The notes under the pieces were generated by a model. It ran no database searches and was not told where the DNA came from. It was given only the letters and a program-made list of their open reading frames with translations. Below are positions 43,731 through 51,961 of a stretch of DNA of 64,000 nucleotides, one piece after another. A program made the position numbers and the translations under genes. Positions within the stretch are counted from its first letter, which is position 1; each line of letters begins with the position of its first letter. This stretch comes from Buttiauxella agrestis ATCC 33320 (GTDB taxonomy: Bacteria > Pseudomonadota > Gammaproteobacteria > Enterobacterales > Enterobacteriaceae), in NCBI GenBank assembly GCA_024169445.1, contig JALKFA010000001.1:1364001-1428000 (forward strand), in the 5' to 3' direction.

Positions 43731-44945
43731 ATGAGCAAGAATATTATTTTTTGTGCCGATGGCACATGGACCGCTCCAGGTGTAGAACCAAAAATTGATG
43801 ATGAGACTGTAGCCAGTAATGTTTATCAGTTATTTATTGATTTGAAAGGCGTTGTTGACCAGCAGAGTTTGTTGTTAGCCAATGAGCAAGAAAAAGTGCT
43901 GACGGATAACAGCGGCAATGTGGTGCAAGTGGCGAAGTATATTTATGGCATGGGCGATCCGCATAATGGCCTGGTAAAACGGTTAAGTGGCGTATTTGGC
44001 GCGAATTTGATCGTGCCGATCCTGCGCGGCTACACCTTTATCAGCCGCCACTGGCAAGCGGGCGACAGGATCTATTTGGTGGGGTTTAGCCACGGTGCTT
44101 ATACCGCGCGGGTACTGGCGGAGATGATCATCGATCGTGGGCTATTAAGCCGTGAAAAGCTGAATTTAAACCTGCGCAATAAAGAAGAAGCCTGGCGCTT
44201 TGCCTCATCGGTGTGGGCACAGTATCTGGCCCATTCACCAGAAATGAGCCCCAGTCTGTTAGGCAGCGTGGTACGCGAGTTGCCGGGTTTTTTTTGCGAC
44301 AGCGTCGACCCAACCTGCATTACGCGTCCGTCTTCCATTGAAGCGGTGGCGGTGTGGGAAACGGTCGGACAGATGGGCATTCCTAAATATTTCAATGACA
44401 AGCGTTACAACGTTTTCCGCTTTAATAATACCGAGCTGCATCCAAGGGTCAAATATGGCCTACAGGCGTTGGCGATTGATGAACAGCGCGTCGATTTAGC
44501 TCCGGTGCTGTGGGACAACCGCGATCGTATTTTGCAGGTGATGTTTCCCGGTATTCATCAGGATGTCGGCGGGGGGTATGACAATACTGGTGAGGATCGT
44601 AGTTTGTCGAATGGCGCGTATTTGTGGATGCACGATGCGCTCGACGATTTGGGGATTAATCTCGCCCCCAGCGACGTCGCGGCTGACCCGCTCGGGCCGC
44701 TGCATTGTGACTGGTATCCACCAACCCGTTATTTGCGCATTTTGCCGCGCCAGCTTCCTCCGCCAGTGACCTCATCAATGATGGTTCACCATTCGGTTAT
44801 TGAGCGGTTGACGGGCGGTTCAGAATTGCCGCAGCAGTCGGCGGTGACCGGGGAATGGCTGGCAGGGCCTTACGTTCCGCAGCCGTTACAGGACTATTTG
44901 CACGGGCAGGGCGCAATCCCAATCAACTGGGCGATTGCACGTTAG
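43731..44945 (+). CDS. DUF2235-family alpha/beta hydrolase
   Basis: A 404-residue protein starting MSKNIIFCADGTWTAPG, the hallmark N-terminus of DUF2235 proteins. The nucleophile elbow is GFSHGAY (Ser120), and the block VMFPGIHQDVGGGY (about 268-281) probably carries further active-site residues. No signal peptide is seen. Relatives include T6SS phospholipase effectors of the Tle1 type, but also many stand-alone proteins of unknown role. No T6SS, VgrG, PAAR or immunity gene is nearby. It is divergent from phnC, sharing a 191-base promoter region, and has ribosome site GAAGG. It interrupts the order known from E. coli (phnC next to yjdN). Confidence 0.85.
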   Translation: MSKNIIFCADGTWTAPGVEPKIDDETVASNVYQLFIDLKGVVDQQSLLLANEQEKVLTDNSGNVVQVAKYIYGMGDPHNGLVKRLSGVFGANLIVPILRGYTFISRHWQAGDRIYLVGFSHGAYTARVLAEMIIDRGLLSREKLNLNLRNKEEAWRFASSVWAQYLAHSPEMSPSLLGSVVRELPGFFCDSVDPTCITRPSSIEAVAVWETVGQMGIPKYFNDKRYNVFRFNNTELHPRVKYGLQALAIDEQRVDLAPVLWDNRDRILQVMFPGIHQDVGGGYDNTGEDRSLSNGAYLWMHDALDDLGINLAPSDVAADPLGPLHCDWYPPTRYLRILPRQLPPPVTSSMMVHHSVIERLTGGSELPQQSAVTGEWLAGPYVPQPLQDYLHGQGAIPINWAIAR

Positions 44946-44950
44946 GATTA

Positions 44951-44986
44951 AGGGGCTGGCGCCTGTTATCGCAGGCGGTCGCCCCT
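44951..44986. terminator. Hairpin between convergent genes
   Basis: AGGGGC ... GCCCCT encloses CGCCTG-TTATCG-CAGGCG, a strong two-part stem. It fills the 49 bases between the stops of the DUF2235 and yjdN genes. It may terminate from both sides, although T-tails are weak. Confidence 0.55.
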
Positions 44987-44994
44987 AAAACTGA

Positions 44995-45435
44995 TTACAT
45001 CGGTTTTTCGACGTTTACCATCCACGGAATGCCAAATTTGTCGGTAAACATTCCGAAGCCTTTCGCCCAGAATGTTTCGCTCCACGGCATAGTGACTACG
45101 CCACCGGCGGAAAGGTTATCAAACCAGCGTTTTCCTTCAGCAACATCTTGACTGGAAAGACTCAGCGCATAGCCAGCGTGCTTCGCTTTATCGGAATCCA
45201 TCATATTGCCGTCGCTCATCATCACGTCGCCGCCGCCAATGCGGACGTTAGCGTGCATGATTTTATCGTCTGGCCAGTTAAAACCGCTGTTGCATCCTTC
45301 AGCCGACTGATTCTGGTCTTTTGGCATTTCGCCAAACGTCATTTTAAACAGCAGTTCAGCACCCACCGCTTGTTGATAGAACGCGATCGCTTCTTCGCAG
45401 GTGCCGTCAAAAAAGATGTAGGGTCCAACAGACAT
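44995..45435 (-). CDS. yjdN: YjdN (PhnB) VOC-fold protein
   Basis: A 146-residue glyoxalase/VOC-superfamily protein. It shows PYIFFDGTCEEAIAFYQQAVGA at the N-terminus, the MHANVRIGGGDVMMSD strand, and FWAKGFGMFTDKFGIPWMVN at the end, as in E. coli YjdN. Despite the old name PhnB, it is not part of the C-P lyase pathway. Its biochemical function is unknown. It lies beside yjdM as in E. coli, but the two are separated by an unusual 720-base spacer. Confidence 0.92.
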   Translation of the reverse strand: MSVGPYIFFDGTCEEAIAFYQQAVGAELLFKMTFGEMPKDQNQSAEGCNSGFNWPDDKIMHANVRIGGGDVMMSDGNMMDSDKAKHAGYALSLSSQDVAEGKRWFDNLSAGGVVTMPWSETFWAKGFGMFTDKFGIPWMVNVEKPM

Positions 45436-45550
45436 AACTTATTCCTCTTATACACGGAGTGCAGAAGAAGTGTAGTTGCGGGGAGTGGGGCAAGCCAGGC
45501 GGGGGGGAGTGGTTTTTCAGCGTCTTGTGGGGGGAGATCTGTAAGCCTCG

Positions 45551-46095
45551 CGGATTTTCCGTTCACCCGTGCGTTCAGTTACCTCTTTAATTACCGATAA
45601 CGGTGAACGTATCAAGGGGTTAACGCCAACCCCTTGATAATCCAGGCGCCCGGCAAATCAATCGCCGCTAAAGCGGTAAACACCGTTTCTCACCCAACAT
45701 TCGGGGTCGTTCGCGATTCGTTCCTGACGATCGCTCTCTCACGTGGCTCCCGGCCACGTGACCCCGACTGAAGGGTAAAAAACGGCGCGATTGAAGCCGG
45801 GAACAAGGTCAAAACCGCTCTGGCTTTTGACTTTGAATTTCGGGTCCGGCTTAAATCGCCTCCATTTTGACTCCAGGTGGCAGGGTCCAGCCGTCGGGAA
45901 CGGCTGGAGGGCGCGATCGTCTGGAACGAATCGCAACCGACCCTGACACGGAGGCAAAATGGAGGTTTACCGCTTGCGGCGATTTATTTGCCGGGAGTCA
46001 GGGTTCTTAGGGTGGCGACGGTGGCCACCCTAAGACGTTCACCGGTTCTGTGGCGACATAAACATTCAATCGCCTGGTGAACGGAACCTTCTCCG
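45551..46095. other. 545-bp nested palindrome with four side hairpins
   Basis: Arms pair from outside inward: 45551-45567 with 46076-46095; 45601-45610 with 46035-46044; 45649-45681 with 45965-45995; 45705-45734 with 45913-45942; 45784-45800 with 45846-45860; and GTCAAAA/TTTTGAC at the tip (45808-45831). Between paired segments each side carries two perfect local hairpins: 45610-45639 (12-bp stem) and 45740-45760 (8 bp) on the left, 45887-45907 (8 bp) and 46006-46034 (11 bp) on the right. Hairpin positions match on the two sides but their sequences differ. No convincing gene is present. It may be a structured RNA, an inverted-duplicated element, or a mobile hairpin. Confidence 0.85.
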
Positions 46096-46159
46096 AATCA
46101 GCAGGAACCGTCCTTCAAAGATGCGTACAAGAGACCGCCTTGGCGATAGGGGAATTTAC

Positions 46160-46495
46160 TTAGTTCTTCTTCACAAACTCTGACTTCAGCTTCATCGGAC
46201 CAAAACCATCAATTTTACAATCGATATTATGGTCGCCTTCAACCAGACGGATACCCTTCACTTTAGTGCCAATCTTCAGCATTGAAGAGCTGCCTTTCAC
46301 TTTCAAATCTTTTACTACGGTGACGTTATCGCCATCAGCCAGCAGGTTGCCATTGGCATCTTTAACAATCAGTTGGTCGCTGTCTTGGGCGGGTTCTGCA
46401 TCATTCCATTCATGCGCGCATTCAGGGCAGATAAACATACCGTTGTCTTCGTAGGTGTATTCAGAATTGCATTTTGGGCAATGAGGGAGTGTCAT
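46160..46495 (-). CDS. yjdM: YjdM (PhnA) zinc-ribbon protein
   Basis: The ATG at 46495 gives 111 residues, the E. coli length; the longer frame has 16 extra residues without support. The N-terminus is a zinc ribbon ([16 protein letters not shown] ... [10 protein letters not shown]) and the rest a small beta domain ([35 protein letters not shown]). It is nearly identical in pattern to E. coli YjdM, whose function is not established; the name PhnA was given before its lack of a role in phosphonate use was known. Confidence 0.94.
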   Translation of the reverse strand: MTLPHCPKCNSEYTYEDNGMFICPECAHEWNDAEPAQDSDQLIVKDANGNLLADGDNVTVVKDLKVKGSSSMLKIGTKVKGIRLVEGDHNIDCKIDGFGPMKLKSEFVKKN

Positions 46496-46878
46496 ATTCG
46501 TCATCTCTGGAGTCATAGCTTTAAAAATAGCGGTTTCCCGCAAAAGTGGCGAAATTATACATTAAAACCTGGTTTTTGTGTGGATGATTGCCGCTGTGCC
46601 TTATCGCATGGGCCAGGAGGAAAACAAAAAGAAATATTTTCACTGCGCAATCAATTGCTAAATTCGCGATGAAAATACACAATTAGTTTATCAAAATGCG
46701 TTATTGTATTTTCCTCTGGTTGTCTGATCAGATTTTATCTATATAAATAAAACATCTTTAATATAACATTATCGAATTAATGATTCCTGCGTGTAATTAT
46801 AAATGCCGGTACTTAATCGGTAAGAAAATAAATGACTTTATAAAAATCCGGATAATTTGATTTAAGGAAGGATTTTTT
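46496..46878. promoter_or_regulatory. Divergent intergenic region yjdM-crfC
   Basis: 383 bases, very AT-rich from about 46640 on, holding promoters for yjdM (minus) and crfC (plus). The crfC start has GGAAGGA 6 bases upstream. No recognised operator or RNA was found. Confidence 0.4.
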
Positions 46879-49245
46879 ATGCACACACAAGCAATATTTG
46901 AGTTAGGTCAGGAGGCTGAGCGGTTATTGCAACTTGCGCTGCAAAATCTCAATACCTTAAAAACGACCTCTTTTACTACACAGCAAGACGAGAATTATTT
47001 TGGGCAATCGCCGACGGGGTCGGTTGTTCCTCCTAAGTTTGGTCCGCGTGGCATTCAGGTGCAGCAGGCGTTGTTGCAAAATGAGCTACGCAAAATCACC
47101 CAACATGAAATGGTGTTGGCAATCGTCGGGACGGTGAAAGCGGGGAAATCGACTACCATCAACGCCATTATTGGCACCGAAGTCCTGCCAAACCGTAATC
47201 GCCCGATGACAGCGTTACCCACATTGATTCGCCACACGCCTGGTCAGCGTGAGCCGGTGCTGCATTTCCCGTACGTGCAACCCATCGAGGAATTAATGCA
47301 GGCCTTGCAACTTCGCTTGCAACAAACCGAAAGAGAAACGTTGGGCAGGCATCTGGAAATTGATCGGGATATGGCGGGGTTATTAACCAGAATAACCATG
47401 GGGGAATCTTTTGCTAAGCATTATCTTGGTGCTCAGCCTATTTTTCATTGCCTGAAAAGCCTGAATGATTTAGTGCGCTTATCCAAAGCACTGGATGTCG
47501 CATTTCCATTTAAAGCCTATGCCGCAATTGAGCATGTTCCGGTCATTGAAGTGGAATTTGTCCATTTAGCTGGAATTAATGAAAGCTATGGGCAACTGAC
47601 TTTATTAGATACTCCTGGCCCAAATGAAGCCGGGCAACCGCATCTGCAAAAAATGCTCCAGGAGCAACTGGCGCAAGCCTCTGCCGTGCTGGCGGTGCTG
47701 GATTACACCCAACTGAAGTCGGTTTCTGATGAAGACGTGCGAAAAGCGATATTAGGTGCTAGTTCTTCGGTGCCGCTGTATGTGCTGGTGAACAAGTTCG
47801 ATCAAAAAGACCGCAATGGCGACGACGAAGCACAGGTTAAGACATTGATTTCAGGCACCTTGATGAAAGGGATGATTGAGCCAAACCATGTTTTCCCCGT
47901 CTCTTCAATGTGGGGATATTTAGCCAACCGCGCCCGTCATGAACTGGCATTGCACGGTATGTTGCCGGATCCCGATGAACATCGCTGGGTGCAAGATTTT
48001 GCCGATGCGGCGCTGGGCCGCCGTTGGCGTAGTACCGATCTCATTGATTCAGAGAGTTTGCGCCAGTCAGCCGAATTATTGTGGGAGGACTCGCAGTTTG
48101 CCTTCCCAATCAAAAAAGTGCTGCATGCCGCACATGCTAACGCCTCGATGTACGCGCTGCGTTCTGCCTGCCAGAAATTACTGGTCTACACGCAGGGCGC
48201 GGAAGATTACCTGAATTTCCGCTGCCAGGGGTTGCGCATTGCCAGTGAACAATTACAGCGCAATATCGCAGCACTTGAAGATGACATGCGTCTGGCGACC
48301 GACAGCCAGCAGTCGGCCAGTGCAGTTGCACAAAGCAATGTAAACCAGGCTGTGCAAACGATGGAGGATTTCATCCGCCGTTATGAGCTGCAAATTAATG
48401 CCAATATTGCGGACTATTTCCTGCAAGGTACGGTGCCGGAAAAACTCACCCGTCAGGCGTTGTCGTTTGGTACGCGTCGCGGAATCGATTTTGATGCCCG
48501 CAATGAAACGCTGAGTTTTGATGATGAACAATCGGCGCAAATTGCGCTACACAGAATCCGTGCTTCATGCGAGGTAATCCTCACCGCGGCGCAGGAAAAG
48601 ATGACTGAGGAGCTGATGCATCTGTTCAGTTTTTTGGAAGTCGAACTGGCGGATACGCTGCGTAATACCTTAAAACCGATTGAAGCTCGCGTCGCTCAAG
48701 GGCTAACCCAGGCCGGATTTCGCACTAATATCAGCCTGCCAGTGTTTCACGTCGGGTTATTAAATTTCAATGCCAATCAGGCATTTAACCAGCTGATTGA
48801 GGAGCAGGATATTCCTGTCGCACAGTTACGCCGCCCGGCAGGGATGCGTGGCACCGTTGCGCGCTGGCTGAATAGCGACGAATGGGGCTGGGAAGGTTAC
48901 ACCGTGATGCAAAGCCGCTACGTGATTTCCCTGCCTGATGTGCAGCGCAAGCTGAGTGAGCACATTGCCAGCTTTCTGTTGCAGCTCAATCAGACCATGA
49001 CTGTGCAAATTGAATATGCCGTGAGCGAGGGAATGACGGCCTTCTTTGCTGATTTTTCTCAAGCACTGGACGCCATACATCTGAACCTGCAACAAAGCCT
49101 GATAGCACGCCAGCAAAATGAAGATGCGGTCACGGCCTTGCGCCAACAGCTCCAGCAGTGCTTACGCACCACGCGATATATCCATGAGGACACCCGCCTG
49201 CTGCGGGATGATATTCAGACGCTATTTACGGTAGAACAACCATGA
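46879..49245 (+). CDS. crfC: Dynamin-like GTPase CrfC (YjdA/RdcA)
   Basis: A protein of 788 residues, somewhat longer than E. coli CrfC (742). The GTPase domain has P-loop GTVKAGKS (84-91), TLLDTPGPNEAG (G3), and LVNKFDQKDRN (G4). A long helical C-terminal stalk ends LLRDDIQTLFTVEQP, like the E. coli protein. In E. coli it has been reported as a clamp-binding chromosome-colocalisation factor and as RdcA, a partner of YjcZ that stimulates the diguanylate cyclase DgcE. It overlaps the next gene by 4 bases (ATGA), so both are made together. Confidence 0.93.
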   Translation: MHTQAIFELGQEAERLLQLALQNLNTLKTTSFTTQQDENYFGQSPTGSVVPPKFGPRGIQVQQALLQNELRKITQHEMVLAIVGTVKAGKSTTINAIIGTEVLPNRNRPMTALPTLIRHTPGQREPVLHFPYVQPIEELMQALQLRLQQTERETLGRHLEIDRDMAGLLTRITMGESFAKHYLGAQPIFHCLKSLNDLVRLSKALDVAFPFKAYAAIEHVPVIEVEFVHLAGINESYGQLTLLDTPGPNEAGQPHLQKMLQEQLAQASAVLAVLDYTQLKSVSDEDVRKAILGASSSVPLYVLVNKFDQKDRNGDDEAQVKTLISGTLMKGMIEPNHVFPVSSMWGYLANRARHELALHGMLPDPDEHRWVQDFADAALGRRWRSTDLIDSESLRQSAELLWEDSQFAFPIKKVLHAAHANASMYALRSACQKLLVYTQGAEDYLNFRCQGLRIASEQLQRNIAALEDDMRLATDSQQSASAVAQSNVNQAVQTMEDFIRRYELQINANIADYFLQGTVPEKLTRQALSFGTRRGIDFDARNETLSFDDEQSAQIALHRIRASCEVILTAAQEKMTEELMHLFSFLEVELADTLRNTLKPIEARVAQGLTQAGFRTNISLPVFHVGLLNFNANQAFNQLIEEQDIPVAQLRRPAGMRGTVARWLNSDEWGWEGYTVMQSRYVISLPDVQRKLSEHIASFLLQLNQTMTVQIEYAVSEGMTAFFADFSQALDAIHLNLQQSLIARQQNEDAVTALRQQLQQCLRTTRYIHEDTRLLRDDIQTLFTVEQP

Positions 49246-50120
49246 GCAATTTATTACCTGGAACGCCAACTCGCGCCCTGGAATGTGTCGCTGAAAAATT
49301 TGTCGTCGATTTTGCAAAGAATAGTGGTGTCACGCGTGAACCATGGCACAGCCAGCAAAGCAAAGCATTTTATCAGCGGCTGATTGGTGAATTTATCGGC
49401 CAGAGTCAGTTGCAAAAATGGGCGCTGGACGAGGTGTTGATGGATACGCCTGAAGTGACGATGGCGATGCTCGGACAGCTTTGTCAGCGGGTGGGGAAAA
49501 AGCACCACGCGCTGGTCAAAGTCTATGAAAGTGTCACGGCTTTAGTGGCAGCTTCAGTGCGGTTGGCCAACGACTCAACCATCACCCGCCAGCAATTATC
49601 TCAAGTGCAGCAGCAGCTTGCGCAGCGTGTGGGTAAACTGGAAACGCAATTACACGGTACGGATTTGACACATTTGGGCATTGTGCATTGCGAGCAGGTT
49701 TTCGCCCGTTGGCAGGCCGGACATTACCTCAGTTTCTCCCCCGCCGGGCGCTGTTATGTCGCGCTGCAAGAGTTGTACTGGGGGGCATTTGGCGATGCGG
49801 TGCGCTTTGGTCATTCATTGCAGGCTAGCGAGCTAATTGAACAAGTGCGTGCGCTGGCTATCAGTCAATTAGCGCACGATGTGAATGCGTCTGTTCGCAC
49901 ACGTCATTATTACTATGAATGGCTGATGTTTCCGTCCACACCGGAAATGATGGAAAGCAAAGAAGCGCTGGCATGGCTTGGTGACGATTCGGACTGCGAA
50001 AAGCAACCCGTGAGCTTTGCGACCACCCAAACCCACCGCGGCGTGTCATTGGGAATGCCACGAATATGTTCCGCAATGCGTTTGGGTAGCGCGATGGTTG
50101 ATGAAGTTCTGATTAAATAA
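49242..50120 (+). CDS. yjcZ: YjcZ-like protein (RdcB)
   Basis: A protein of 292 residues, the same length as E. coli YjcZ, with a similar opening (MSNLLPGTPTRALECVAEKF) and the same position after crfC. It appears soluble and largely helical with no known domain. In E. coli YjcZ/RdcB acts with RdcA (CrfC) on the cyclase DgcE and so on matrix production. No proP gene follows as in E. coli; instead a two-partner secretion locus begins 150 bases downstream. Confidence 0.85.
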   Translation: MSNLLPGTPTRALECVAEKFVVDFAKNSGVTREPWHSQQSKAFYQRLIGEFIGQSQLQKWALDEVLMDTPEVTMAMLGQLCQRVGKKHHALVKVYESVTALVAASVRLANDSTITRQQLSQVQQQLAQRVGKLETQLHGTDLTHLGIVHCEQVFARWQAGHYLSFSPAGRCYVALQELYWGAFGDAVRFGHSLQASELIEQVRALAISQLAHDVNASVRTRHYYYEWLMFPSTPEMMESKEALAWLGDDSDCEKQPVSFATTQTHRGVSLGMPRICSAMRLGSAMVDEVLIK

Positions 50121-50273
50121 AAAATGAATACCGCAATTATCCTAAATATATATATTTTGTATTGAATGTGACCAAAGGATGTGTTCACATTTATCATATT
50201 GTGAATTTTTATTAAATATTGTGTCTATGCGGGGTCTTTTTAGCGTCGGCATTATTGTTCATGGACGAAATAA

Positions 50274-51950
50274 TTGCGCATTCAAAATAATTGCACCCTT
50301 AGCATTTTCACGTTCTGTGTCTTGCTATTTATTCCCCCGGTATTTTCTGCACCGCTTAGCCCTGCGGATCGCGACCTTATTCGCCAGGAACAACAGGGTT
50401 TATTGCAACAAAATCAGCAGCAAAGGGAAGAATTACAACGTTCTGTTCCATTACGTCAACCTGCTGTAACTGAACCGGTGACCCGCGCTGGACCCTGTTT
50501 TAATATTCATTCCATCAATATCAATAATGCAACACTGCTTTCCGATAAAAAACAGACTGAATTTAAAAAATCTTATATCAATCAGTGTATTGGAATGGAT
50601 AAGATCACGCAGTTAACGCGGGATATTTCCGACTGGTATATTCAGAAAGGATATATTATCAGCCGTGCTTTTATCACTGAGCAGGATTTATCACAGGGTG
50701 AATTAAACATTGCGGTGATGGAGGGGCGGCTTGAGAAAATACGCCTGGAAGGCAGTTCTTCCCGCCAGTTATATATGGCCTTTCCTGGCCTTGAAGGTGA
50801 AATCCTCAACCTGCGTGACATTGAGCAGGGCATGGAACAAATCAACCGCCTGCGCAGCAATCCGGTGCAGATTGAAATTCTGCCTGGCAGCAAACCAGGC
50901 TATTCCATCGTTAACCTCACCGCGACGCCTGAATTTCCCCTCGGCCTCTCGCTGGGCTTTGATAACAGCGGGCAAAAAAGTACCGGTACTGGCCAGCTTA
51001 ACGGGGCGCTGACGGGTAATAACCTGCTGGGCATTGCCGATAAATGGTTTATTAGCGGCGCGCGCAGCAGTGATTTTTCTGATTCGCATGATGCACAAAG
51101 TGTGCAGGCAGGACTGAGCGTACCTTACGGCTATAACCTGTTTGATTACAGCTACAGCTGGAGCAATTACCTCAGCACCATTAATAACAATGGCTTTGGC
51201 TGGGCGTCAACGGGCGACAGCCAGTCACACCGTTTTACCGCCTCGCGGGTGTTGTTCCGCGACGGCGACATCAAAACCGGCGCTTCAGTTGGCCTGACAC
51301 ATCAAATCAGCCGTAACTATCTTAACGATGTACTGCTCGACAGCAGCAGCCGCAAGCTGACCAGCCTGTTGTTTGGCCTGAACCACACGCAAAAAATCTT
51401 CGGTGGTGTTGCCACGCTGAACCCCACATTCAGCCACGGCGTGCCCTGGCTGGGGGCGGAAAACGACCACGGTAAAAACGACGCTCTGCCAAAAGCTGAG
51501 TTCAAAAAATGGAGCGTCAACGGCAGCTTCCAGCGCCCGGTGGCGAACGATTTATGGTGGCTGACCAGTTTCTACGGGCAGTGGTCACCCGACCGGCTGT
51601 ATGGCAGCGAACGCCTGACTATCGGTGGTGAAAGCTCGGTGCGCGGTTTTAAAGAGCAGTATTTATCCGGTGATAACGGCGGTTACCTGCGCAATGAACT
51701 CAACTATGTGCTGTTCACGTTGCCATTTATTGGCCAGGTCAGCAGCGTCGTTGCCGTTGATGGTGGCTGGCTACAAAAAGATAAACACGACCCGTGGGCA
51801 TCCGGCACGTTGTGGGGGACAGCGGTGGGGTTATCAAGCACCAACCGTTATTACGCCAGCCAGTTCACGGTGGGAACACCTGTCAAATACCCGGACTGGT
51901 TAGCGCCTGACCATCTCAGCATTTATTACCGCATTAGCATTGTTTTGTGA
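50274..51950 (+). CDS. cdiB: TpsB/FhaC-type two-partner secretion transporter (CdiB-like)
   Basis: Only a TTG at 50274 fits as start: a stop lies just before it, and a signal peptide ending PPVFSA follows. This gives 558 residues. The N-terminal part has a helix rich in Gln (LIRQEQQGLLQQNQQQREEL), then two POTRA domains (CFNIHSININNATLL; EGRLEKIRLEGSSSRQLY). The C-terminal half is a 16-strand barrel with the lid-loop motif SSVRGF (about 454-459). It resides in the outer membrane and exports the CdiA-like protein encoded directly downstream. The barrel ends with Ser-Ile-Val-Leu rather than Phe. Confidence 0.93.
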   Translation: MRIQNNCTLSIFTFCVLLFIPPVFSAPLSPADRDLIRQEQQGLLQQNQQQREELQRSVPLRQPAVTEPVTRAGPCFNIHSININNATLLSDKKQTEFKKSYINQCIGMDKITQLTRDISDWYIQKGYIISRAFITEQDLSQGELNIAVMEGRLEKIRLEGSSSRQLYMAFPGLEGEILNLRDIEQGMEQINRLRSNPVQIEILPGSKPGYSIVNLTATPEFPLGLSLGFDNSGQKSTGTGQLNGALTGNNLLGIADKWFISGARSSDFSDSHDAQSVQAGLSVPYGYNLFDYSYSWSNYLSTINNNGFGWASTGDSQSHRFTASRVLFRDGDIKTGASVGLTHQISRNYLNDVLLDSSSRKLTSLLFGLNHTQKIFGGVATLNPTFSHGVPWLGAENDHGKNDALPKAEFKKWSVNGSFQRPVANDLWWLTSFYGQWSPDRLYGSERLTIGGESSVRGFKEQYLSGDNGGYLRNELNYVLFTLPFIGQVSSVVAVDGGWLQKDKHDPWASGTLWGTAVGLSSTNRYYASQFTVGTPVKYPDWLAPDHLSIYYRISIVL

Positions 51951-51961
51951 GGCCAAAGATT

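Noticed and set aside
45739-45957. 72-codon open frame inside the palindrome
   Set aside because: It covers paired arms and hairpins on the minus strand, has no ribosome site, and its sequence is dictated by the inverted repeats.
46584-46661. 25-codon frame starting MIAAVPYRMGQEEN before crfC
   Set aside because: No ribosome site at a proper distance before its ATG and no recognised relative; it may be chance in the crfC leader.
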